A stretch of 64,000 nucleotides of DNA from Elmis aenea (Eukaryota; Arthropoda; Insecta; Coleoptera; Elmidae): positions 39,499,470 to 39,563,469 of the forward strand of contig OX393578.1 of assembly GCA_947652605.1 (NCBI GenBank), given 5' to 3'. Shown piece after piece: positions 1-11,069 of this stretch (position 1 is its first letter; each line of letters opens with the position of its first letter). The notes beneath the pieces were generated by a model, which searched no databases, had not been told where the DNA came from, and saw only the letters and a list, made by a program, of their open reading frames with translations. The position numbers and the translations under genes were made by a program.

Positions 1-1911
1 TTGACTCTATGCCAAAACGTGTTGAAGAGGTCATAAAAACTAAGGGAGAGCATATTTTGTATTAAAATAATGCAAATTTAATACATATAGGGATTTAACT
101 TATTACAAATAAAGAATAAATTATTATTTTTAAATTATCATTTGTGTTCACAATAATTCGCGCACTACTGTATGCTAACGGCAACATTTCGTGAACTAGA
201 ATTTTCGGTTTTAGAGCATTTCGGTTTTCGGAATTTCGTATCGGGGATACTTACGCGTATTTTTAAATAAAGTAATGTGGCAGTAATTTTAATTTTCCAG
301 TAGTATTTTGTGTTAAGAACATTTGTTTATAGAAATTCATAATTGTTAAAGGAAAATGATAGCTTATTTGCAGTTTTTCGTGAATTGTTATTACATATTA
401 AATTCTTTGAATACTTATGTTATTTATTACACCTTCATTATTATTTTACCATAATTTATGTTATGTAGTAGGAGTATGTTTAAGCTTCATTAAAAATTAT
501 AGTTTTTTATATTTCATAGCATTTTATAATGTCTTTAAGGACGAACATAATTTGTATGGCTTGTTAGTATGCAATAATAAAGTCTAAAGTTCTTTCGTGG
601 AAAAATTAATTTAGGAAACTGCTTTTAAAAGTATATCACCTTTAAAATATTAATTTGTATTAAGTTGGAAGCAATATAGACGCCTTCCAATTATTCATAA
701 TACTGCATATAGTTATCTATGAAGAACGAACTGTTATTACACTGCAGTGTCGTAAAAGAACAAATTTCTGATTTTACAAAGAACTTTTTTTATTTATTGA
801 CCGATTTTACTGCTTTTTGTTTAAGCGGGTGTAAATAAAAAAAAAGTTTTTAAGATAATTGAACTAGTTTGCTTCGCCAAGTAAAATAACAGTGTTTTAG
901 TTTAGTTTTACGCACAAGATAGTAGAAATAGATTTATAAATAAAAAAGTTACTAGTAAAATACGATTCCGTTTTTTTACCACGTTCTATATTCAACAACC
1001 AGAATGCTACATTACCTACATACGTTTGACTATAAAATTTAATTAGTAGAACAGACAACTTTCTGAATGGTAACTAGATAGTTACTTCACAATACCGGTA
1101 CGCTTTTTCCGAGCGCGTTGTTGACATCGAATGCCTTATTTAGGTAAATTAAATGTCAATATCAAGCCATTTCAGACTGTAACAGCTTCCCGATGTACAA
1201 TTACGCCAATATTAGCAAAATAAAGTGAACAAGCATTCGCAGAATCTAATTTCTTAACAAAACACAGTACGGAGTTGTCACTTGATCCAACTTCAAAGGG
1301 GCGGCGTATCGTTCGTGCTCCGGGCTAGCAAACATCAAATTCATGTTACAGAAGCGTTTTTTGTGCTGTTAGGATACTTTATATCCGATATTGAGGATCT
1401 TGAGATACAAGTTAGCTAAGTGTGGTTTTCTATACTCGACAACTGCGGCTTCATGTCGGTACTTTATTTACTATACGCTCGATAACATAAACAATTATTT
1501 ATATATTATTTTTTTTAAACACATCCATGCAGCATACTTTAACACTGTATCCTACAAACTGTTTATTAATTCATAGAGAGCACTATAACAACAGTCTCTT
1601 TAAATGGTGGAATAAAGTCCCAGTAGAAAACCAGTATAATAATCAATAAAATCAAGAAATCACTAGATAATTAAAATTCGGCATGAATTAACGTTTATTT
1701 TAAGTACAAATTATACATCTGTGACCAATAAATCTCAATCCAACATCAAATAACAAAAACAAGAAGCCATAATTACCTCAAAACATTTTTTTTTTGATAA
1801 TATTGGTTATTACGAAATGATTCCATATATATGTTAATTCGGAATTAGAGCTCTTTCTATAGCAAAATGAGATTTAAATATTTTTATTTTTTTGTTCAGT
1901 TTATATGTTTG
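1..1911. other. AT-rich intergenic sequence, nothing recognised
   Basis: No coding pattern, inverted repeat with a duplication, or RNA gene was seen. The only open frame over 60 codons (1391-1576) starts with a non-ATG codon and has no recognisable composition. Confidence 0.6.
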
Positions 1912-2330
1912 TTTTTGTGCGATGGTACTAGAAACAGCTGTTTGACGGACGCGTTAGCAACCATAAAGTACTGCATTACCGACCCCATCCTTAGCAACGG
2001 CCGTAAAAGTTACTTTTCAGGCCGTTACCCTTAGCAACGGCCGAAAAAGTAACTTTTACGGCCGTTGCTAAGGAGAGGGCCGGTAATGCAGTACATACGC
2101 CGTCATCTGTCAGTGACAGAATGTCACGTAGTTTCTAACCTAAAATTTTGAAAATTACTAAAAATTTAAATTGCTTTTAATTCGATCGCACAAAAAATGT
2201 AATATGCACCTCGGCCAAAACGTACTTTTTCGGCCTTGCCTGTTTGCTGGCCTCGACTACGTCTCGGCCAGCAAACCAGACGCGGCCGAAAAAGTTACAC
2301 TTTTAGGCCTTGATACATAAATAACTATTA
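1912..2330. repeat. Unclassified GC-rich dispersed repeat, copy 1
   Basis: This region aligns with 37504-37919. It starts TTTTTGTGCGAT, and an inverted counterpart CGATCGCACAAAAAA lies at 2183-2197. Inside is a strong hairpin (about 1968-2094) with arms CTTAGCAACGGCCGTAAAAG and its complement, bounded by AGTACTGCATTACC and its complement. A second GGCC-rich inverted segment follows at 2212-2310. It is non-coding, the GC content stands out from the AT-rich surroundings, and the superfamily is not recognised. Confidence 0.8.
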
Positions 2331-2924
2331 TTGCGTCTATAGTATTCATTGTACCAATTTGAAGACTATTAATTACGTTGACTAGTTTGGCTATTTCTAG
2401 ATTTTAAAGGTTATTTATTTAATTTTATTTAAAAACATTCTTGCAGCAATATAATAAAATAATAACAAAATGAAAGGTGTTTAAAATATTGGGTGACATT
2501 ATATTTCAACGAAGTTTAGTTTATTAATTGCAAATATCACTTGTTTACGAAATCATGGCAAGCTTTGATACAGAAAATTTTAGAAAATTTGCCATATCTT
2601 GGCTATTTTTTGCAACAAATATATAAAACTATATAATTCAAGCTAAAAAAAAATGCTCTTTCATATAAAGTCATGGCCAACTAGGGTTTTCATTTAAAAA
2701 TATATAAGTTTACTACATATCTCGAAAGTCAAGGTCGCTAAAAAAGTTTTTAATTTTGTTTTTAAATGAAGCATAAAAACCTTTGTAACACTTTGCTCTA
2801 TTTTAATAAATAAAAAAGTTATAGTATATTTTCAAAAATGATGAAATTTCATTTTTCGTTTGTAGTGCTAAATGGAAAGCGATAGAAAAAGTCTGGTTAC
2901 ACAAGAGTTATTTTGCCAAAAAAT

Positions 2925-2993
2925 AACCCCAGATTTTTGCTATTAGGGTAACCAAGATACCCCGTAAAACATTCGGGTTAGGTCCACCCTGTA
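2925..2993. repeat. Terminal fragment of a CCACCCTGTA-ending repeat, copy A
   Basis: This stretch ends CCGTAAAACATTCGGGTT then GGTCCACCCTGTA and is similar to 15967-16034. No opposite end was found. The hAT-like element at 2994 is inserted exactly at its end. Confidence 0.6.
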
Positions 2994-3889
2994 CAGTGGC
3001 GCGCCGCCGTTGGTATTAATCGCCGGGGTGCGAACTAATTTCTGGAGCCCTAAATCCATATTGTTAATGTCACGGATAAAAGAGGAAAATTGGTAACATT
3101 CGATAGTTACTAGAGGGAAGTTGGTGTTATTCGTTTAGCAAGCGCAAGGGTATTACAAACAAAACTTGACATTGTCATTTTACTTTTACGCAATAGTAAA
3201 CATAGGTTCGGAGTTCAGTAGCTTGGTCAAAATAGTGAAACTTGAAACATACAGAAACTCATTTTTATTTAAATACAACACCCTATATTTTCTTAGTTTC
3301 ACAAAAAATTTAATTGTCCAACTAAAATTGATATTTTCCGAGATATCGCGATTTTTCATCAATGGAACATACGATACCGGTCCAAATTTTATTGTAATAT
3401 TTTTAATAATATCTGTTTGTTTCCATACTTTTGCGCAGCACTGTATGTTATGTTTACATGTAATTCTGATTTTGTTGAATTTATGTTATGTTTATGTTTT
3501 TAGTCTTTAATATATTTTTTCAACCCTTTATCACATATTTTTCCTGTTCCAATTTTAACTAAATAAAGAAAGAAAGTGAGTTGGCGATTTTGGTTACATC
3601 GGCGTCCTCTGTTGGCGATTTTGGCTACTTTAGCGCGCTTTTTTTTGGCGATTTAAGCAACAATTCACCTGGTCACCTTGAGTGCAAGTGCTATTCCTTT
3701 TGTTCAGCTGGTATCGTATTGAAGCAAATTATTTTTAAGGAAAACCCCGCTGCATTCCTTCGGCTTTCTTTCGCTTTTGCATAAAACATATAAAGGCACA
3801 ATTTTATCTCGCTGCATGCACCCCCTGACCCCTGATTGACGCGCCCGGGTTCAAAACACCCCTTGTACCCCTGGCACGGCGCGCCCCTG
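2994..3889. mobile_element. hAT-like non-autonomous element (CAGTGGCGCGCC ends)
   Basis: The left end CAGTGGCGCGCCG and right end CGGCGCGCCCCTG form a terminal inverted repeat. The flanking 8-mers ACCCTGTA (2986-2993) and ACCATGTA (3890-3897) differ at one base. It inserted in the terminal CCCTGTA of an older repeat. The interior (896 bp) is AT-rich with no recognisable transposase. A short direct repeat containing TTGGCGATTTTGG occurs twice at 3581-3627. Confidence 0.72.
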
Positions 3890-4150
3890 ACCATGTACGG
3901 GTTGGATTGGGTTTAGTCTTGATTTCAATGGAGCTTTAATAAAACATTGCAATTTTTACATATTTTCCAAACTGCACCAATTGTAAGTTAATGATGGTAT
4001 AAAACAGTCAAAACGTCCGACAAAAAATCATATGCCACCAACTGTAGAGTATGAAAAGTTGCTTTAAGAGTGTTTTAATTTTTCAGTAACTCTAAAACTA
4101 AAGGCAATAATTGACAAACTTGGTACATCCTGTATGTACATCACTTTCAA

Positions 4151-4411
4151 AATTCTGTACCTCAGAAGTAAAAGGTCGGGTGTCCACTTTTTTTACAATT
4201 ACACTTTTCTAAATATTTTTCCTCAGTTTCTTATTTAAAGTTCGTTAAACATATGATAAAAATAAGTATATTACTTATCATTGTATAAGTTTTAAGGAAT
4301 AAGTAATAAGGTGGCAAGGTATCAGCATAAACAAAAAAAAAAAGTTTTTCCTGCATACTGTAAAACTTAAGAAAAGTGACATCCGACCTTTTACTCCTGA
4401 GGTACAGAATT
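4151..4411. repeat. Small foldback repeat
   Basis: Inverted arms of about 42 bp begin AATTCTGTACCTCAGAAG at 4151 and end with the complement at 4411, with few mismatches, around about 175 bp of AT-rich sequence. No target duplication was clear. The short frame across the right arm is not convincing as a gene. Confidence 0.7.
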
Positions 4412-5925
4412 ATCCCTGAAGAAAATCTACCGCAAGTACAAAAAAAGTTTGAGCACTATTGCATACATGTAGAAACAATTATAAACACGAACCTTATAAG
4501 CTGCAAAACTAAGTGGGTATATAAATTCGTATTATTTCTAATCTTATTTATGTTTAAATACTTTATTGTTAAGTAGCTTTTAGGGACGGATTTATTTTTT
4601 CCGGAACCAGGACGACATTTTTACGACGCCGCCGAGTAGTGCATATCAGACGCCGGAACCACCCCGGTCGTTGCCCGGTAACCTAACGCTTAGGTAACAG
4701 ATTCATTCTCGTTGCTTGTAGTTGTTTTGACGGTAAAATCGAATTCGTACACAGGACACTTGTGTTAAACGGCTTAATAAATTTACAACATAAGCTCTAC
4801 GATGCAGAAAGAAAACTGCACTGCACTGCATTTGCAATGCGGATGTTTCAAAGTTTAAAATAAGTACCTACGTACACCAGAATGAAAATGGCTTCGGTCA
4901 TGAATAATTTAAACATTATGTTATGCTGCAGTTTTTAAATATTTACAAAATCTAACGAGGTATACCTACCCTTAATGTGTTTAATAAATTAATGCAATCA
5001 AGGCTGCAGAAAGTGGCACTAAAGGAGCAATTATAACGAACTGTTTAAGCTGGACAGTCTTTGGGTCTTCTTTAAAAAGCGCCCCACAATAATCAATTGA
5101 TTTCTATAATCTTACCTCATAATTTGCGGAAAAATTGTATTTTAATTTCAGAACAAATTAAATGGGTTTATCATTTCTCACAGCCAATTTAAACAAAATA
5201 TCGCATATTTTGACTATGTTACATTGGGCAGATTATAAAATGCCTAAAATATAAGAAGGCATAACGAGATATTATGTGTTCAGACGCTTACATTCTGCCG
5301 GCATTTTGTAATTTGTCTAGTCAAAACGCGAGAAAATTATAATTTGCTCGTTTTGCCGGCTTTTTGTAAAATGCCCAGGCGTTTTATAAAAAGTTTTATA
5401 TCATACCATTCTACATCAATTTTATAACCAAATAATCTTAGAAATACGAAACAATACAATATGTTGCTTGTTTTACTTGAAGTAAACATTTTTGAAGGCG
5501 CCCCATGATTAGATTAGATTAGACCGGTCTATAACAAAATAGTGAGGTTATCTTTAGATTTAAAAAATCCGCTGATTTTCTGCACCGAACGCACAAAATC
5601 CAAAAATCCCTAAAATATACCGTCCTCCAGCAAGGGAGACTCGAGGTCTATTTGTGAAACAAGGCAACCTTGAAGATGCAAGGAAGCCTTCATGAAGGCT
5701 TCCTCAATCCTTAAGATAAGGAAGGACTATGAATACGGCTGTAATTCGTTTCATATACTGAAAATTCAACTGCAACTAAAAAGTTCCAAATAGACAATAA
5801 AAACTAGTTTTTTCAATCAGTGTTTTTCTGATACACTTATATAAGAGTTTAATTTTTTGGGCTTAAAACTTAAATGTAATCTTTATGATATAGCCATAGT
5901 AGGAAACCTGAAATAAATAAATAAT
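4412..5925. other. Intergenic sequence with decayed repeat pieces
   Basis: Short inverted motifs occur around 5230-5400 (AAATGCC/GGCATTTT and CAAAACG/CGTTTTG), suggesting an old miniature element, but ends and duplication could not be defined. A GATTA direct repeat lies at about 5511. No gene was recognised. Confidence 0.5.
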
Positions 5926-5937
5926 CTAAGCTGTTAT

Positions 5938-6871
5938 CCATAACAGTGATGGATGATATAGCAAAGAAGACCAGCACATTAGCAAGAGGGATACAGGTGG
6001 GTACTAGAAAGCTGATGCCTGTCAGTGAAGGAATTTTTATACGCGGACGACTTAATTTTAGCTGCCCCAAATGACACAGAACTACAAAGAACGGTGGACA
6101 TATGGAAAGACCATATTGATGAGTTCGGTCTGAAAATAAATACCTAATGACAAATCAGAGATATAGTATCTAATATCAAGAGGGGCAAAACATCGGCATA
6201 ACCATTGATGGACACAGTTTTAACACGACAAAATATTTGAAATACCTGGGTTCGATTATAAACAATAAAGAAAGTTTAGAACAAGAAATGAATAGTAGAA
6301 TAAAGGCTGTACATAATTTATCCTACCCATTGAAAAAGGTATTCTTTAACAAGAGAGAAGTAAATAAACAAACAAAAATTAGAGTGTATTATAACTCTCA
6401 TACTTACGCTAATTAATATATGGAAGCGAATGCTGGACCCTCTCAAACAGGTTAAAATCAAAAATTGTAGCAGCAGAGATGAGGGTTTTAAGGAAAATAG
6501 AAGAGGTTACTAGATTAAATAAAATCAAGAACGAAGAAATTAGAAGACGCTAGAGCCTCTTCTAATTTCAATCATTTAAAAAAAATAGAAGAAAAACAAA
6601 TTTACTGGTTTGGGCGGGCATCTAATCAGAATGAAGGATGGGAATCCTATAAAGGAAATATGGGACGCAGGCTGGTATAGAAAAAAATAGAAGAGGGAGA
6701 CCAGGTAGAAGCTGGAACCAAGAAGTGGGAAAATTATTGTCAAGGAAGAGCACCACATGGAACGAGCTGCAAAATTAGCCAAGAACAGAATTAAATGGAA
6801 AAAGTTCTGCAAATCAGAACACCTCGACGCCTAACTGCAAAAGAGGAACGGATAACTAACTAACTAACTAA
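5938..6871 (+). mobile_element. 5'-truncated, decayed RTE-like LINE with (AACT)n tail
   Basis: A non-LTR reverse transcriptase remnant is flanked by a perfect 12-bp direct repeat, CTAAGCTGTTAT, at 5926-5937 and 6872-6883. The 3' end is a short tetranucleotide run (AACT repeats, about 6854-6873) instead of poly(A), as is common in the RTE group. The 5' end is truncated inside the reverse transcriptase. Confidence 0.82.
5947..6834 (+). pseudogene. RTE-type reverse transcriptase remnant
   Basis: Reading across frames, residues typical of the RTE reverse transcriptase C-terminal half appear in order: a VMDDIAKKT-like segment at about 5950, a frameshifted FADDL catalytic motif near 6036-6056, KYLGSIIN at about 6240, SRIKAVHNL at about 6295, a broken YGSE-W-like stretch at about 6410-6440, and a WFGR-like then GRRPGRSWN-like tail to about 6710. 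The end matches the family's usual KNRIKWKKFCKSE ending at about 6790-6815. Stops and indels interrupt it several times, including a one-base insertion within the catalytic motif. It is non-functional. Family assignment is by recognised motif order, not by a search. Confidence 0.75.
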
Positions 6872-6948
6872 CTAAGCTGTTATTCTGCAAATAGATTTAA
6901 TTACTAAACTGGCAGTTAATTCTTTTAACTCTTTCAGTGTATTTTAAG

Positions 6949-7261
6949 CAGGGCTGTGGAGTCGGAGTCGGAGTTTAGGAGGAATTTCTGGTCAGTGGAG
7001 TCGGAGTTGGAGTCGGAAAAATAGTACCGACTCCGACTCCGAGTACAACAAAAAATTGCGAGGTGGTCCTTTGCCGCAAAATATAAACTTAAATTTTAAA
7101 TAATTTTTTTATGTTTAGTATTTTTTTCCCTATATTACACACCATAAAATGTCTTAGTATTTAATTTGGTCGGAGTCGGAGTCGAACCACTAAAATTATC
7201 AGGAGCCGGAGTCGGAGTCGGAGTCGGAGTCGACTTTTTTTTTTCCGACTCCGCAGCCCTG
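6949..7261. mobile_element. hAT-like MITE rich in GGAGTC repeats, copy 1
   Basis: The ends CAGGGCTGTGGAGTCGG and CCGACTCCGCAGCCCTG are inverted, and the perfect 8-bp duplication ATTTTAAG flanks it (6941-6948, 7262-7269). Subterminal arrays of GGAGTC hexamers occur in both orientations, around an AT-rich core of about 150 bp. It is non-coding. An inverted second copy lies at 47466-47741. Confidence 0.9.
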
Positions 7262-7269
7262 ATTTTAAG

Positions 7270-8425
7270 CAAATATTTTTTATCAATTTTTTCTTACATA
7301 ATTTATCTTTTTTTGTTTTTAAGCTGAATTGATCAACACACAAATTTATCGATATCTAAAGTCATATTTTTAAAAGCAATTTACGTACTGAACCGATACA
7401 ACAAAAATTAAACGCGTTTATTGTGACAGAAGGCAAAGGTCAATTAGACACCAATATTAAAAATTAATTTAATGGTAAGTGATATTCAAATGCCATTCAA
7501 TTAATTTTAAATCAATAAACGGTGGTCAATCAACTCAAAAGGCGTCGTGGCTTGAAATATTAATACTCTGAGAAACACATTTGTATACACATACATACAT
7601 ATAACGGCGTCAGAACTATAAATAGCGACTGAAGAATATATGTGTTTTCAGTAAATCGATGGCACGAAACGTTAAACACGTCTATATCATTCTCCCAATA
7701 TTTATACACGCCGACATTAAAAAAAAGGCAACAGCTATAAAAAGTATTTAATTGAAATATATAAAACCCCAAACGTCTATAAATTGAGAAAGGACGCATC
7801 TTCATTGCGTATTTATAATAATGTAAATTTTGAAGTAGCATTTCATTTTACTTTGTTTATCAAATAAACATAGACTACATGAAATAGCTTTCCGGTCATT
7901 CACGTCCTGTTTGTTTAAGTGGATTTATGCTACCAATAACAATTTTTTTTTATCTTTTTACAGTCTGAAATGTTATAATGCCCCGAGCATTTTTCGTTTC
8001 ATTTTCTTGGGTTTAACACGAGAAGATGTTGCTTTTAAAATAGTTTGTTGGCTCTCCAGGGAGAAGCGTGTCAAATTCATTACGTCCCATAAAGGATCCT
8101 CTTTACAGTATCGCGATATCGTATTTCCCCTAAAATTCCACTACATTATAGGAAGAATACCACAACGAAGTTTTAGCAATCAAAAACTTTAGCTTTTATT
8201 CGCGCTTAAACAAACGATTTAAAGCAAATAACATATACGTAACAGCGAAATTTATTATTTGCATGCAGTGGTCATTATGGTCCATTCAAGAGTTTTTCAG
8301 CTGTAGTCCAGAACGGCGAGAGATTCAGTCAACACTTTTCCATATATAGTATGCACAAAGCCAACTATAGGTTTTCGTTAACGGTAAAAAATACAAAGTT
8401 GGATAAATTAGACATAATGTTGGTA
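7270..8425. other. Intergenic sequence, nothing recognised
   Basis: Short frames of up to 93 codons occur on both strands (7560-7841 and 7911-8192) but lack recognisable motifs, and neither has codon or domain support. No repeats were defined. Confidence 0.5.
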
Positions 8426-8433
8426 TTTGGAAG

Positions 8434-8861
8434 CAGGGGTTTGGAGCGGAGCTCGGAGCTAGAGCGCGGAGCAGTGGAGCAATGGGTTTTTGCCCGGAGC
8501 AGGAGCGGAGCCCGGAGCAAATAATTTTGATTGCTCCTCTGCTCCAGTTTTTTTATGTAAAATTTAAAAAAAAAAACTACTTTTGTTTCTTTTTTTCAAC
8601 GTTTGAAGATCAATAATCTGTTTTTTCAAACATTTATTTAACTTAACTTGTTTGTTAGGGTCAAATTTTGTTATTTTTGACCATCTTCTACATATCCGAC
8701 AAAATTAAACTTTGTTTTTAAAATCAATTTTTTTAATCAAAAAACTTTTTTTAAAAATGTTTACAATATTTGGAGCATGGAGCGGAGCTGGAGCAGGCAT
8801 TTTGATGCCAGAGCGGAGCTGGAGCGCAGCAATTAAAAAATTGGACTGCTCCAAACCCCTG
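8434..8861. mobile_element. hAT-like MITE rich in GGAGC repeats, copy 1
   Basis: The termini CAGGGGTTTGGAGC and GCTCCAAACCCCTG are a perfect inverted pair. The flanking 8-mers TTTGGAAG and TTTGAAAG differ at one position. Both ends carry subterminal GGAGC/GCTCC arrays around an AT-rich centre. A second, inverted copy lies at 27981-28396. Confidence 0.88.
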
Positions 8862-9164
8862 TTTGAAAGAACGATTATTTGTCTTGAAATAAAATCATGA
8901 CATGCTTCATTTAAACAGACCAATAATACATCAGTTGCCGATGAAAAACAATTACGGAACAAGTTGTAGCGACATTCATTTGGTTTCGTATTTTTAACAC
9001 TCTGAGGCAAATAAGAAAATTGCAATTTCTAAAATAGAAACTAGTTTGACTTTAACATAAATAAAAATTTAAATATATCGAGTATTTTAGATTGCATGTC
9101 GTTTATCTATAAATTCGTTGTTATAAGAAAATTTATAATATTAAATCGCTTAAAATGATGTACC

Positions 9165-10341
9165 TATACCGGGTGACAATAATCTACGTGTTTTGTATGG
9201 GTAACTTTGTTATTATAAGAGTTACATACTCGGTTAAATTAGCAAAGTTGGGCAGAATTTCAAGACAAATTTAATACCAATTTTGATATTTGACCTACAC
9301 CTTCAACTTTTTTAAATATAAAAAAAAAAAAAAATAGACGGTTTTTTCAATGGTAAATAATTCCATCCATAGCCATATTTTATGATTGTTCAATTACTAT
9401 TACTTACATATAAAGTATTACATGTGTCAAAGGTAAAGAAATAGCCTCTCTCTATGGGCAATATAAATTTGAAATCTGCACCTTGCAGATGATAATATTT
9501 TTCTAGGCACATTTCTTTTTATTTGTGAACGGTCCTTAAAACGACTAATCTTAGTTCAGCAATTGTATTCATCGGTCTTTTTAAGATTGGCTGTTTTAAG
9601 AACATTATATCAAACAAAACGTAATATGCTTAGAAAAACATAATTATTATCTACAAGAAGCAGATCTTCAATTTGTATTGCTCATAGAAATAGGTCTACA
9701 CCTTTAATACAAGTAATAATAATTAAGATTTAATAGTAATAGTAAGTATGTGAACAATCATAAAATATTTTGAAATGCAAAAAATATCTTAAATTATTTA
9801 AGTTTTATATTTTTTGTGTTGAATTAAGTACAGCTAGCTTAATTATGTGATCTTTTGTTTTGTTTTTCAACGGTCACTTTGATTAAACTTAATAAATACA
9901 ATAATATTGCTATAACTTGCTTATTTTTCAAGATAAACCTAATAACCCATACATCATGAAACGAGCAGAAAATTCTTTTTTTATTGAACCCATAGCCAAC
10001 CATGGTTGCCATTTAAAAAAAGTTTGTCTTATATCTCAATCTCAATACATATATCAACTGTGCCATGACTTTTAAGATATTATCTTCTAATTCTACGTAA
10101 AAATATCTACAGGAATAATTTTATATTTTGATGTAAACGTAGGTGGCTATGGAACTATGTATTTACCGTTAAAAAAAATCTGTTTTTAATTTTTTCAAAA
10201 TATTTAAAAAGGTAAAGGCGTAGGTCAAATGTCAAAATGGCATTAAATTTGTCTTGAAATTCTGCCCAACTTTGCTAATTTAACCGACTATGTAACTCAT
10301 ATAATGACAAAGTTACCCATACAACACAACATGTAGATTAG
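9165..10341. repeat. Large inverted repeat with a second foldback nested inside
   Basis: The outer arms (about 9180-9380 and 10140-10338) are inverted copies containing GGGTAACTTTG and GCAAAGTTGGGCAGAATTTC. An inner foldback (about 9378-9770) has its own arms of about 150 bp around ATGATTGTTCAATTACTATT. The left end TATACCGGGTGAC resembles the TACAGGGTG ends seen elsewhere. The 9-mer TGATGTACC occurs at both outer edges (9156-9164, 10342-10350) and could be a target duplication, but the right copy may instead begin another repeat. Confidence 0.75.
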
Positions 10342-10660
10342 TGATGTACCGAGTCCAAAAATTGCCGGGTACCGGGTAGCGAGTAACGGGAAAATTAAAA
10401 ATATACAATAATAAAACAATATTATTTTTATTGGTGCAATTTATTTTTTTGTAATTTTTAATGTAATCCTATATTAAATTTTGAGTCTAGTAAAATACTA
10501 ATAATATCATCTTTTTTAATAGTTTGCTTGTACTAAACATTTTACACTCTCAAACTTATGAATAATTCATCTAGTAAGCAAACCTTTATCTCTTACAATA
10601 AGCGAGATTTCCATGGAGGAAATGTTACCTGGGACATGCTGTACAGCGAAAATAGTTTAA

Positions 10661-11065
10661 CACGTTAAGCGCCACCATGTTAAAAAAAAGGTGTTTTTTT
10701 AGCCACCTTTGTTTTTTTAAATTTACGTTTCTTAATTGCCCTTAAGTAATATAAAAAAATTTCACAACAAAATAATAACATTTTAACCAGTTTTTAAATT
10801 TTTTTTGGGTGTGAATAAATTTGTATCATAAAACTTCTTTTTTTTTTTTAAATATCAATGTGGGTAAAAAAATCGTGACCACCAAGGTTTTCTGGTCCAC
10901 CGGGCCATCCTTAAACCTTTTCTGGTATAGTTATATGTAATACATGTATGTTTAAGAATACAGGCAGCCGAATCTAAATGTAGGCTGTTGTATCCAAATG
11001 GATACAGGTGGCCCATTTGGCAAAAACTATTTGTATCCATATGGATACAAATGGCGCTTAACGTG
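10661..11065. mobile_element. piggyBac-like MITE with TTAA target duplication
   Basis: The termini CACGTTAAGCGCCA and TGGCGCTTAACGTG are a perfect 14-bp inverted pair directly flanked by TTAA (10657-10660, 11066-11069), the piggyBac target signature. Subterminal GTATCCATATGGATAC-like palindromes lie near the right end. It is 405 bp with no transposase. Confidence 0.85.
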
Positions 11066-11069
11066 TTAA

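Noticed and set aside
3166..3510. 114-codon open frame inside the 3.0-kb hAT-like element
   Set aside because: It starts at a non-ATG codon, is rich in Phe/Leu/Ile as expected from AT-rich non-coding DNA, and has no recognisable domain.
7161..7343. Minus-strand frame with an Arg-Leu repeat
   Set aside because: The repeat is a translation of the GGAGTC array of a MITE, not protein sequence under selection.
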